Positions 1 through 11,526 of a stretch of 64,000 nt of DNA are shown piece by piece. The stretch lies in NCBI GenBank assembly GCA_039707655.1, contig CM077666.1:238916166-238980165 (forward strand), read 5' to 3'. The stretch comes from Elymus sibiricus. Lineage: Eukaryota; Streptophyta; Magnoliopsida; Poales; Poaceae. The translations under genes were made by a program, and so were the position numbers. The notes below the pieces were generated by a model. The model saw only the letters and a list, made by a program, of their open reading frames with translations, did not search any database and was not told the DNA's origin. Within the stretch, counting starts at the first letter, position 1. Each line of letters opens with the position of its first letter.

Positions 1-2984
1 GGCTGCACTGGTGAGCTCGATTCGGTGGCACCTGACCAACGGAATGACGGAATTTATCACCAACATAAGTATGTGATAGAACTGTTACACATCAACCTAT
101 GATTCAAATCATAACAATATCCATCCAAAATCCAAAGCATATTATATCCATATCATTAGCATGAACTCTACTAATATTCAATGTGACCGCGAATAAAGTA
201 TGACTACTATTAATACTGCCGAAGTAACATGTCATCCTTAATCTACAAAACATTAGTCCTAGAAATCCAAGCATCATCATGGCAGTAGCAAACTCACATA
301 TTATCCAATCATAATGCCATGAATAAATCATTTCTAAATAATGCAATATTAAGCAAATTCAATTCAAATAGACCATGCATTGCATTGCAATCATGCAAAT
401 GGAGGGTGTGGCTAGTCTTGCTCCAAAAGAGAGGGGAAGAGCTCCTGGTCTTCACCAACACACCACAACCACTCTGAAAATATTTTTGCAAGCATTTAAG
501 AATATACCATAATGCAAATACTTCTGTCCAGAAATTCTAGATAGAAGATTAAAATAACAAATTCTACCAGAAAATAGAGGAGCTCAAAAGAAAATAATGC
601 AAAAAGAATCAGTTCATTTGGACTTGTAGTTTAGGAGTTATTCAAGGTCAAAGTTTGGTCAAATCTGGATTTAAAATGGATTTATAAATGAATTTCTGGA
701 AATTCCAGAAAATCTCAGAAGGGATGACGTCGAAGGCGTGTTTTAGGAATACGCTTTCACTAGAAAACGTTTCGGAGGGCGCCAAAGTCACTGACCAGCG
801 GGCCCCTTCGATTAGATTTAAAGAGAGAAAGAGAGAGGCAGAGACGGCGGGCTCACCGGTGACGAAACGGCGGCGAGGAGGCTACGGCGATACCGGGAGA
901 CGGCGGAGATGGATCGGGCAGACCGAGGCGGAGCTGTTCGTACCCGTGGCTCCCCGTGAGATGGCCGGACAGCGTCGGCGTCTTTGTCTCAGGCGGCTGC
1001 CAGGTTCGGGTGCCGGTGACGTCGTTGATTCCGGCGAGGTTTTGGGCACCAGAGAGCCCGGGGAGAATCGTTGGAGCTCCAGGAGGTCGTTGGTGGTGGT
1101 GGTGGGAGCAGAGGTTGCCCGGAACGGGCTGGGAGAAGAGAGGGCCGAGCGGCGGAGCTCTGGCCGGAGAGGAGGAAGGAGAGGGCTCCGGCTCGGGTTA
1201 GAGGCTCTGGAGGTCGATTAGGTGAGGAAGAGGTGGAGAGGTGAGCAGAACCGCGGTCGGGGATGGCTTATATAGGCGGGGGCGAGATTCCAGACCGGAT
1301 GCCGCCGCGACCCGATGGGCGAGCTCCGGCGAGGGTTCCGGGCACGCGCGCGAGCGTTGCGGCCATAGGAGAGAGGCTAAGCGGCGGGCCAGGGACGCGG
1401 GTTGGCAGAAAGCATACGCGGGATGGCAGGGCATGCGCGGTCGGCCACTAGCGCACTGTGCGCGCGTGCGCCACGACGCCAGAGCCGTCGTGGCGCGAGG
1501 AGATTGAAAGCAGGAGGGGGCGAGGGGGCTGGGCGGCCAGGTGGACGCCGGAGAGGGAGTGCGGCGCCCTCGGACGCGCGGACGCGGCCGAGAAGAAGAC
1601 GCCCGCAGCTCGGCGACACCCAGCGCGCGCTCGCTGCACGCAGAGCATGCGCGACCGCGTGCCCACAGTGCGGTCACCGCGTGCACGGCTAGGGAGAGGG
1701 CAAGTAGGCTGGGAACCCCATGTCCACAGTGAAGTCCATCCCTCCTACAGCCTCTCTGATAAGATGGATCGATCAAAAGAGTTGTGGGGAGGTGGGATGC
1801 ATCCAGGAATTGCCAGTGTAGTCAACTTGGGTTAGATGTTGTGGTCAAGTTACTTGACCATTGGATCAGAGGGAATGTCTGAGGGGTTTAGGGTAGGAAG
1901 GACTACAGTCGTGTGAATTTTGAGATGATTTGGATAAGTTTTGAAGATAGATGTTGTACAATTGCCCAAAACAGTGCAAAAGCTAGATCAGGAAGATGCA
2001 CTCACATGGAGTGTGGACTTGAGCTGCATTTTGGTATAGGATGATGATTTGGGACCCTGAAGATACTGGGAAAATTTCATGCCATTTGGAAATACCTAGA
2101 TGGTACTTCCTTCACAAAGGTCCTCTCTGCACAGACCCTTAGGAGAATAATGTAGGGCAAATGACTTGGCAAACTGATGTGAAATTTGGCATGCACAAAG
2201 GATATATGGATCTTTAGGCCCTGGATTAATTTGAGAATTTTGAAGCAATATAAAAGGTAGTTGCTTCATACACTGAAAATTTGACCAGAACCAAAGATTG
2301 GAAGTTGTGCTCACATAGAAGGTGGGATGGAGCTATAATTTGGTGTAGGGGGATATTTTGAGAATATGGAGAGCCTGGCAAAATTTCAACCCATGTGGGT
2401 ACTCCTAGCTAGTACTTCCTTCACAAAGCTTCTTTCTGGACAGAAACTTTGGGAATTTGCTGGGGAAGATTCACTAGGCAAATGGGGCTGCATTTTGTCA
2501 TGTGGTAATCATGTGGATAGGAAAGAGTGCTCAAAACGTTTGAGAGCAATCAGGAAAATATAAATAGCACTTCCTTCATAAAGTGCCAAACTGGACAGGA
2601 TGGAAAAGGAATATTCCTGAATTATTTTTGAGCTAGGCAAGGAAGGGTTTGGACATAGTTAGGGAATATATAACTCAAAGAATTTATGAGAATAATTTGG
2701 AAATTTATGGAATGGTAGAAATATGGGTTCCTTCACAACCTAGGTCAAATAGGGTCATTCCTTTAATAGGTAAAGGAATATTCCCTAAGAAAAGAATTTT
2801 GGAGTAGGACTAGAATAGAAATGCCATGACCTTGGAAAAGACACAAGGGTAAAACACTTCTTAGGAGGGGAAGAAATGATGATCTCCCAGGTTTAAAGTC
2901 CATATAACTGGTCCAAAAAGAAAACCAGAGCAAAACCAAATAAAACCAAAAGAAAAAGAAAGGACCAAAAACTGGGGTGTTACA
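1..2984 (-). repeat. E1 3' LTR, partial
   Basis: Direct repeat of 6637-9632. About 1.18 kb of this LTR lies left of the window, judged from the full copy at 5461-9632. It ends (plus orientation) in ggggtgttaca. A GC-rich segment (about 840-1700) lies around and downstream of the minus-strand TATA box. Long ORFs on both strands there are composition artefacts. Confidence 0.9.
1266..1275 (-). promoter_or_regulatory. TATA box of E1 3' LTR
   Basis: Minus strand reads CTATATAAGC inside otherwise GC-rich DNA. The same box is at the matching place in the other LTR (7913-7922). Inferred promoter of the element; transcription would run leftward. Confidence 0.6.
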
Positions 2985-3000
2985 AACCTACCCCCCTTAC
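2985..3000 (-). other. E1 polypurine tract
   Basis: Minus strand gtaaggggggtaggtt lies directly before the TGTAACACC start of the 3' LTR. This is the position and composition of a plus-strand priming site, and it fixes the element's orientation. Confidence 0.8.
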
Positions 3001-3002
3001 AA

Positions 3003-3022
3003 AAATCTCGTCCTCGAGATTT
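3003..3022. other. Palindrome next to E1 polypurine tract
   Basis: The sequence aaatctcgtcctcgagattt has 8-nt arms that pair perfectly (aaatctcg/cgagattt) around 4 bases. A similar motif precedes the polypurine tract of E3 at 20566-20584. There it falls where Tekay-type elements encode the last pol codons, so in E1 it may be a relic of a pol 3' end. Confidence 0.6.
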
Positions 3023-4698
3023 GGTTGCTCATGGAACTAGTATGAATATGACTTAAGGAGGCCGTTTCCAACTCGGGCGTCCTTTTCCTTTGTGCATTGT
3101 TCCCTTAGAATTTCCTATGATCGGACGTTCTGCCTCTGAGATGATTTGCTTCACTTTACTTGAATTTCTGACGAGCCTTACCTCATTCGTCAAACTCTAT
3201 GCTGACTTGGATGGGTTCATGTCTGCCGGTAATATTGTGAAAATAAATTTTCCTGTGAGCACGAAACCTTGGTATTTCTTCTATTGGTGTGCTCAAATAG
3301 ATGTGTGTCTTCCGGGTTCCAACGGTGCTGAGCATCGTAGTTGTTCTTTTAACGAGATCTGACTGCCCGTGAACGATACTACGGCATCGGGATTCGTCTC
3401 TTCGTCTGAGCTTGCAATTGTAACATCTCGAGTCTGGACTGACGGTTGTGTTGCCTGGAAAATATTTCTCGTGTCCAGTTGTTCTTGTACTCAGTTCTAC
3501 CAGTGAGAGCACCTGATCTGAGCTGGGTGCTCGGCGTGTGTCTTACCCATTTTGTTGGTATTGTCATTGGTGTCAATGGATCATGAGATACTGTAACACA
3601 GTTACTGGAGTCAACATGCTGCACCGACGAAGGAGTCATGTATCTGATGAGACAGACTTTGATATATCACACTGACCCTTCTAAACATGCATAACCGGAC
3701 AAACAGGTTATCGGGAGGACCTTATGGAACAGGGTAGGCCTCTAAGTGCACATCCATGGAACCTTGGGCTCAATTTGACTTGGGTACCCAGACTATTGTC
3801 GGTCATGCGGTAATTGTCATATTTCTGCTGTTAGACTTACTCCTTGATTTTCAGTACTTTCTTTGTCGAAACCCCTTGCGGAAAGAGCTTGGCCTTATTT
3901 ATTTATCCCCAGTTCCTTTTGCGACCATAGTTGTTGTTGGTGCAATCATCATACTTTGTTCTTGCACATGAACCGAGTCCTCATAAGCATACCATATAGT
4001 TGTACAGAGTGTGCTGATCTGGCCGATCAGACAATACTGTAACAAGAATCCATGATGCCACCCCTTCCGGTGTCGTGTGGGGTAAGGCTGAGCTCCTTAC
4101 ACCAGAAGATTCATACTATGATCCGTGGACTGAATACTGTATATATACCCATAACATTGGTATGTGTATGAGAAGAATTGCCTGTCTGTCTTTCTAGCTG
4201 AAAGTTGAACTCTTAGCCCCTTCTGTCTTTATTTCGTAGTACAACATATTTCAAATTCCACCTGTGGCTGAAATAAAACTTTATATATATCCATACCTTT
4301 GCTAGAAAAACAGATTGTTAACCTTGCACCTGACTTATCTTCCTGCTGGTTTGTTCATTGTTGCTGTAACGGTTGCACAACTAATGTAAACTTGATGTTG
4401 ATAATAAATCCAGGCTATCATTTATATTCCAATATATTGCAGTCAACTGAGATCCTCATTCCTTCTTCTTCGGGTCCGAAGGTGACTGATGAGCAACTTT
4501 CATAAGGGAAAATAAGGTAACACCAAAGGCCCAAAAGAAACAACAAAGAAAACAACCAAATCGAATAACGGCACCCAACAGACATACAAACATCCATAAG
4601 TGACACTGCATCAATTACTACTGAGCACCAACCACAACATGCATGCTACTACAACTGATGCACATGAGCTACACGGGTACCATGGCACTACGAACAAA
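3023..4698 (-). other. E1 interior without recognisable gene
   Basis: About 1.7 kb between the small ORF and the polypurine tract. Open frames here are short (up to about 110 codons) and lack RT, integrase or protease motifs. I read it as non-coding spacer or heavily decayed pol. Confidence 0.6.
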
Positions 4699-5289
4699 CT
4701 ACAGGTGGGTAGCTGACGAAGCAGCTGATGGAGGAGTGGGTGAGGCAGTTGATGCTGGAGGTGCAGAAGTCGAGGAAGGAGGCAATGGTCGTGGAGCCAT
4801 TGCAGCACCGAGCAATCTCCTGGCTCGGGTCGTGTCTCGGACTAGCTCAACAATCAGCATATACTCGGCCGTCATGAAATGGTACATGGACGGGATGGCC
4901 ACATCATCATTAGGACGAGTAGAGGGGAATCTGACTCGCCTGGGGTTCTCGGCTATGGTAGGGTAGTAGGAGTAGGTACGGTTTTCTTTCATCACCAGCT
5001 CTTGATGACGAAGACCCGTAATTCCTGCCAGGGCTGCGAGTTGAACTGCGCGATCTGGAGTGGCACCATATCCGCCATGGAATATGTAGGAACATCTGCC
5101 GATAGGGATCCTGGCTTCCAGAAAAACATGGGCAAAATACTCCAGTAATCTGCCTCCAAGCTGAACCTCAAACACCTGGTACCGCGGCATCTCCCCATTG
5201 GGGTAGAGGCTATGCCACACATTGTGGAGCAGGGACGCGAAGGTGAGCGGTGCAGGGGCTGCGTTGAACTCAATAGGAGTGGTGGCCAT
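4699..5289 (-). CDS. Intact 196-aa ORF of unknown function inside LARD-like element E1
   Basis: This is the only coding unit in E1. It starts about 155 bp downstream of the primer site, where gag would begin in an autonomous relative. It is uninterrupted, unlike nearly every other ORF in the window. The protein starts MATTPIEFNAAPAP. Its first ~165 residues have a mixed, globular-looking composition with many aromatics (LLEYFAHVFLEARIP, SYIFHGGYG). The last ~30 residues form a Pro/Ser/Ala-rich tail. I see no zinc knuckle, DTG, YxDD or DDE motif, signal peptide or clear membrane segment. From memory, similar ORFs of about 200 residues occur at the 5' end of other grass Gypsy-like elements and are annotated only as hypothetical; I cannot verify that here. 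It could be a diverged gag-like or accessory protein. Function unknown. Confidence 0.7.
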   Translation of the reverse strand: MATTPIEFNAAPAPLTFASLLHNVWHSLYPNGEMPRYQVFEVQLGGRLLEYFAHVFLEARIPIGRCSYIFHGGYGATPDRAVQLAALAGITGLRHQELVMKENRTYSYYPTIAENPRRVRFPSTRPNDDVAIPSMYHFMTAEYMLIVELVRDTTRARRLLGAAMAPRPLPPSSTSAPPASTASPTPPSAASSATHL

Positions 5290-5443
5290 CTACACTCATG
5301 GAATAGATGGTTAGAAGAAAGACGGAACCTATATGCATGCTATGCAACAACCAAGTGCAGTAATCAAATGCAACAAACAATTAGGATCCTACACTACCGG
5401 TTCCTAACGCTCGCGTTGACTAGGGTGTCCTACGGCCAGACCT

Positions 5444-5455
5444 GCTCTGATACCA
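5444..5455 (-). other. E1 primer-binding site (initiator tRNA-Met type)
   Basis: Minus strand reads TGGTATCAGAGC, the standard plant retrotransposon match to the 3' end of initiator tRNA-Met. It lies five bases after the 5' LTR end (5461). Confidence 0.85.
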
Positions 5456-5460
5456 TCATT

Positions 5461-8400
5461 TGTGGCACCCCGGCTCAGAGGGACCGGAACGCCCCGTATT
5501 CCAGCCCAGAAATGTCTTCTGGAATACGGCACTGCTGGGCATAGAACAAATCATCTTTATTACGAATGATAAGGTACAAGGGTTGGCTATACAAAGATTA
5601 CAATGTCACGGCGACGCTACGCCTGCTAAAGTGGCTCTATGCTAGCAGCGGAACAACTCGTAGCAGCGGAACGATGAAGACGGTGGTGAACTCCACTCCG
5701 CAGGGACTCTGGCTGGGACACGGTCTAGCTCGCACGCACGGAATCCACGACAAGCAATCCATCACAGCATTACCTGCAAACTGGCATGATAATCCAGGTG
5801 AGTACTTTGAATGTACTCGCAAGCTCACAACAACCAGAAGCATCAAGGCAAAACAACACATAGCGATAACAAGTTAACTTATTACCAACTACCATAATGT
5901 GGAAGTAAATATTACTCAAAGTAAGGTGGTAAGACTGAAATCTTTGCTAAACCAATATCTTGGATCACATGGGCCATCACATACTTGGCTATCTGACCAA
6001 GCCAAATATAATCTCGATCACCTCATGATCAAGTAAATCCTTGTGATCACCTCATGACCACATCACAATTTGATGATCAACCTCGAGATCATCTTGATGT
6101 CAACAACGACATCCTGCCAAACTATCACTTGTCCATATGCAACTATAAATCATGATATAAGTCATTCCGTCATTGTGAGTGTTGATCGAACGGTGTGACC
6201 TACAACGAACTGTGTCCATGACCGAGGACGCGGCTATCGATAGTTTATACACTCTGCAGAGGTTAGTACACTGTACCCACACCACGGAACTCATGGCCTC
6301 GTGCTCCCATTCGGGTGGACCAACGACGTTCCGACAAAACCAATCTATTGCATGACACTCTCCCGGCCACTCCCGACAAACTCCCCTTTGGGCTATGTCC
6401 TGGGTGGCCCCTGATGTCACCTCATGACATCCACCACCTCTGTGGCAGCCACCGTCGTGGCCAACACAACAATCTTGTCCCTCACGGGGACACCCGGGTA
6501 CAACACAACTTGGGCACACAAGGTTATGACCGCCTACCGGGCCAGGGCAGCGCGAGCACATAACCTTCCCTAGTTGGAGGCCCGGCGAGAGGCATGATAA
6601 TAGACCGAATTAGGGCCTCCCCATCCAGGCAAGTGTGGCTGCACTGGTGAGCTCGATTCGGTGGCACCTGACCAACGAAATGATGGAATTTATCCCCAAG
6701 ATAAGTATGTGATAGAACTGTTAATCCACTGTTACACATCAACCTGTGATTGAAATCATAACAATATCCATCCAAAATCCAAAGCATATTATATCCATAT
6801 CATTAGCATGAATTCTACTAATATTCAATATGACCGCGAATAAAGTATGACTACTATTAATACTACCGAAGTAACATGTCATCCTTAATCTACAAAACAT
6901 TAGTCCTAGAAATCCAAGCATCATCATGGCAGTAGCAAACTCACATATTATCCAATCATAATGCCATGAATAAATCATTTCTAAATAATGCAATATTAAG
7001 CAAATTCAATTCAAATAGACCATGCATTGCATTGCAATCATGCAAATGGAAGGTGTGGCTTGCCTTGCTCCAAAAGAGAGGGGAAGAGCTCCGGGTCTTC
7101 ACCAACACACCACAACCACTCTGAAAATATTTTTGCAAGCATTTAAGAATATACCATAATGCAAATACTTCTGTCCAGAAATTCTAGATAGAAGATTAAA
7201 ATACCAAATTCTACCAGAAAATAGAGGAACTCAAAAGAAAAATAAGGCAAAAAGAATCAGTTCATTTGGACTTGTAGTTTAGGAGTTATTCAAGGTCAAA
7301 GTTTGGTCAAATCTGGATTTAAAATTGATTTATAAATGAATTTCTAGAAATTCCAGAAAATCTCAGAAGGGATGACGTCGAAGGCGTGTTTTAGGAAACG
7401 CTTTCACTAGAAAACGTTTCGGAGGGCGCCAAAGTCACTGACCAGCGGGCCCCTTCGGTCAGATTTAAGGAGAGAAAGAGAGAGGCAGAGATGGTGGGCT
7501 CACCGGCGATGAAACGGCGGCGAGGAGGCTACGGCGATACAGGGAGGCGGCGGAGATGGATCGGGCGGACCGAGGCGGAGCTGTTCGTACCCGTGGCTCC
7601 CCGTGAGATGGCCGGACAGCGTCGGCGTCTTCGTCTCAGGCGGCTGCCAGGTTCGGGTGCCAGCGACGTCGTTGATTCCGGCGAGGTTTTGGGCACCAGA
7701 GAGCCCGGGGAGAATCGTGGGAGCTCCAGGAGGTCGCTAGTGGTGGTGGTGGGAGCAGAGGTTGCCCGGAATGGGCTGGGAGAAGAGAGGGCCGAGCAGC
7801 GGAGCTCTGGCCGGAGAGGAGGAAGGAGAGGGCTCCGGCTCGGGTTAGAGGCTCTGGAGGTCGATTAGGTGAGGAAGAGGTGGAGAGGTGAGCAGAACCG
7901 CGGTCGGGGATGGCTTATATAGGCGGGGGCGAGATTCCAGACCAGATGCCACCGCGACCCGATGGGCGAGCTCCAGCGAGGGTTCCGGGCACGCGCGCGA
8001 GCTTTGCGGCGACGGGAAAGAGGCTGAGCGGCGGGCCAGGGACGCGGGATGGCAGAAAGCATACGCGGGATGGCAGGGCACTCGCGGTCGGCCACTAGCG
8101 CACTGTGCGCGCGTGCGCGGCGACGCCAGAGCCATCGTGGCGCGAGGAGAGTGAAAGCAGGAGGGGGCGAGGGGGCTGGGTGGCCAGGTAGACGCCGGAG
8201 AGGGAGTGCGGCGCCCTCGGACGCACAGACGCGGCCGAGAAGAAGACGCCCGCAGCTCGGCGACACCCAGAGCGCGCTCGCTGCACGCAGAGCACGCGCG
8301 ACCGCGTGCCCACAGTGCGATCACCGCGTGCACGGCTAGGGAGAGGGCACGTAGGCTGGGAACCCCATGTCCACAGTGAAGTCCATCCCTCCTACAGCCT

Positions 8401-9632
8401 CTCTGATAAGATGGATCGATCAAAAGAGCTGTGGGGAGGTGGGATGCATCCAGGAATTGTCACTGTAGTCAACTTGGGTTAGATGTTGTGGTCAAGTTAC
8501 TTGACCATTGGATCAGAGGGAATGTCTGAGGGGTTTAGGGTAGGAAGGACTACAGTCCTGTGAATTTTGAGATGATTTGGATAAGTTTTGAAGATAGATG
8601 TTGTACAATTGCCCAAAACAGTGCAGAAGCTAGATCAGGAAGATGCACTCACATGGAGTGTGGACTTGAGCTGCATTTTGGTATAGGATGATGATTTGGG
8701 ACCCTGAAGATACTGGGAAAATTTCATGCCATTTGGAAATACCTAGATGGTACTTCCTTCACAAAGGTCCTCTCTGCACAGACCCTTGGGAGAATAATGT
8801 AGGGTAAATGACTTGGCAAACTGATGTGAAATTTGGCATGCACAAAGGATATATGGATCTTTAGGCCCTGGATTAATTTCAGAATTTTTGAAGCAATATA
8901 AAAGGTAGTTGCTTCATACACTGAAAATTTGACCAGAACCAAAGATTGGAAGTTGTGCTCACATAGAAGGTGGGATGGAGCTATAATTTGGTGTAGGGGG
9001 ATATTTTGAGCATATGGAGAGCCTGGCAAAATTTCAACCCATTTGGGTACTCCTAGCTAGTACTTCCTTCACAAAGCTTCTTTCTGGACAGAAACTTTGG
9101 GAATTTGCTGGGGAAGATTCACTAGGCAAATGGGGCTGCATTTTGTCATGTGGTAATCATGTGGATAGGAAAGAGTGCTCAAAACGTTTGAGAGCAATCA
9201 GGAAAATATAAATAGCACTTCCTTCATAAAGTGCCAAACTGGACAGGATGGAAAAGGAATATTCCTGAATTATTTTTGAGCTCGGCAAGGAAGGGTTTGG
9301 ACATAGTTAGGGAATATATAACTCAAAGAATTTATGAGAATAATTTGGGAATTTATGGAATGGTAGAAATATGGGTTGCTTCACAACCTAGGTCAAATAG
9401 GGTCATTCCTTTAATAGGTAAAGGAATATTCCCTAAGAAAAGAATTTTGGAGTAGGACTAGAATAGAAATGCCATGACCTTGGAAAAGACACAAGGGTAA
9501 AACACTTCTTAGGAGGGGAAGAAATGATGATCTCCCAGGTTTAAAGTCCATATAACTGCTCCAAAAAGAAAACCAGAGCAAAACCAAATAAAACCTAAAG
9601 AAAAAGAAAGGACCAAAAACCGGGGTGTTACA
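5461..9632 (-). repeat. E1 5' LTR, complete (4172 bp)
   Basis: Bounded in plus orientation by tgtggcacccc and ggggtgttaca, giving TG...CA termini. It matches 1-2984 over its right three quarters with scattered substitutions and small indels. The left part (5461-6636) has no partner in the window because the other LTR is cut by the edge. Confidence 0.88.
7913..7922 (-). promoter_or_regulatory. TATA box of E1 5' LTR
   Basis: CTATATAAGC on the minus strand, conserved with 1266-1275. Being in the 5' LTR, this copy would drive the full-length transcript, leftward through the 196-codon ORF. Confidence 0.6.
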
Positions 9633-11526
9633 CGGCCTCTCTTTCATCCACGAGTGCAGCAATAACCACTTGATTCATTGCCGCTAAATATAGCAGCAAC
9701 GCCTCTTGCGTCCTAGGCGCAACTAGGACTGGCGGAGATGACAGGTACTCCTTCAAATCTTGGAGTGCGGCCTCCGCTTCCGGAGTCCAGTTTACTGGAC
9801 CTGCCTTTTTCAATATCTTGAAAAACGGCAAGGCGCGCTCTGCTGATTTGGAGATGAACCTGCTGAGGGCGGCAACACAGCCGGCAAGGCGCCTGACATC
9901 CTTGATGCGTCTCGGTGCTTCCATCTACTCAATTGCTCTGATCTAGTCGGGGTTGGCTTCAATCCCCCTCTGAGACATGAAGAAACCAAGAAGCTTGCCA
10001 GATGGAACATCGAACACACACTTCTCAGGGTTGAGCTTCAAGTTAAGCTTGCGCAAGTTGGCAAAAGTTTCCTCGAGATCCTGGATCAATGTTGACTTGT
10101 CTCTGGTTTTGACCACAATGTCATCCATATAAGCTTCCACATTTCTGTGCAGCTGTGGCTCAAAACCAATCTGGACCGCTCTGGCAAAGGTCGCGCCGGC
10201 ACTCTTCAGTCCGAAAGGCATACGCAAAAAGCAGTATGTGCCACATGGAGTGATGAATGCGGTTTTCTCCTCATCTTCCTTGGCCATAAAAATCTGATGA
10301 TAACCAAAATAGGTGTCAAGGAAAGAGAGTAGGTCACAACCGGCAGTGGAGTCTACAATTTGGTCAATGCGCGGCAAAGGGAAAGGGTCCTTGGGACAGG
10401 CTTTATTTATATCGGTGAAGTCGATACAAAGCCTCCACTTCTCGTTCGCCTTGCGCACCACCACCAGATTGGCTAACCACGTAGGGTGTAGCACTCCTCT
10501 AACCAAGCCTGCTGCTTCTAACTTTTTAATCTCCTCGGCAATGAACTCTTGCCACTCCAAGGCTTGCTTCCTGATCTTCTGCTTGACGGGCCTTGCATGA
10601 GCGCAGACAGCAAGGTGATGCTCAATTACCTCCCTAGGAACACCGGGGATGTCGGATGCTTGCCAAGCAAATACATCGACATTCGCCCGTAGGAAGGCAA
10701 CGAGCTCGCTTTCCTGCTCGTCACTGAGAGTGGCACTTATAGAGAAAGTGCCACTCGTCCCATCTTCTTTCGCAGAGACTCGCTTGGTCGCCGGCGCAGA
10801 GGCCTTGGCTCTCTTGCTCTTGCTGATAGAACTCTCTGGTGTGTCCTCGACAGGCATGCTGCACTCTGAAGTGTGCTTCCCGGAGTCCGTATCAGAGGTC
10901 TTACCGGTCTTCTTCTTCTTTCCTCCCCCGAGAGTTTTGACAGCAGGAGCAAGTATCTCGATGGCAGATGCTGCCGCTGCCTCCCGATAGATCTTGTCAA
11001 CACAGATGATTGCGTCCTTGTAGTTTGACTTGATGGTGAGGATCCCCATCGGCCCTGGCATCTTGACGACGTTGTACGCATAGTGTGATGCGGCCATAAA
11101 CTTTGCCAGGGCTGGGCGGCCCAGAATCCCATTGTATAGCAGCGGCATCTTGACGACGTCGAAGGTAACCTTCTCCGTCCGATGGTTGAGCTCGTTGCCG
11201 AATGTGACCGGTAATGTGATCTGGCCCTTCGGCTTGTTCCTCCCTGGACGGACCCCTTGGAAACTACATGTCTCCTCGAGATCTTTGTCAGGGATTTGCA
11301 GCCTCTTGATCACATCTGGGGAGATCAAATTCAAGCCTGCCCCACCGTCAACCAGCATCTTTGTCACCTTGAGGCTGCGAATTGTTGGTGAGACCAACAA
11401 TGGCAAATACCTGACCGCAGTGGTGCGATCAGGGTGGTCCTCGGCGTCAAAGACGATGGGCGAGTGCGACCACTTGAGTGGCTTCTGTGCCTCCATCACC
11501 GGTTCCGCTGTATTGGCTTCGCGGAT
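9633..11526 (-). pseudogene. E2 pol: protease, RT and start of RNase H, with premature stops
   Basis: Continues in frame from gag through an amber codon at 11527-11529. The longest open piece (9943-11499, 518 codons) holds the aspartic protease with motif DGGA near residue 51 and GRPA near 128. An acidic/basic linker follows (about 190-250). RT spans about 335-510, with CIDFTDINKACPKDPFPLP, LRMPFGLKSAGATF and catalytic YMDD at 457-460. Two more amber codons (9943-9945 and 9925-9927), six codons apart in the same frame, break the RT-RNase H junction. Coding then runs to 9633, where E1 begins. The order protease-RT-RNase H and the sequence are those of Ty3/Gypsy. All three stops look like CAG to TAG changes. 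Confidence 0.85.

Larger units (their letters stand above)
1..9632 (-). mobile_element. E1: LARD-like non-autonomous LTR retrotransposon, left end outside window
   Basis: Two near-identical blocks (1-2984 and 6637-9632) flank a 2476-bp interior. On the minus strand the 5' LTR starts TGTAACACCCC at 9632 and ends at 5461. It is followed by an initiator-Met-type primer site and, at the far end, a G-rich polypurine tract next to the second LTR. The LTRs (4172 bp) are longer than the interior, and no gag, protease, RT, RNase H or integrase is visible. That is the LARD pattern: a non-autonomous element using proteins from a relative. The right flank (9633 on) is the RNase H region of E2, so E1 inserted there. 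The expected right-hand TSD is CGGCC (9633-9637); its partner is off-window. Confidence 0.88.

Noticed and set aside
688..1835. Several long ORFs on both strands in the GC-rich part of the E1 LTR (also 7491-8423)
   Set aside because: They overlap each other in all frames, are Arg/Pro/Ala/Ser-rich, lack motifs and lie in an LTR; GC-rich DNA has few chance stops.
3183..3512. 109-codon minus ORF in the E1 interior as a possible protein
   Set aside because: No domain, overlaps other frames, low coding quality compared with the 196-codon ORF.
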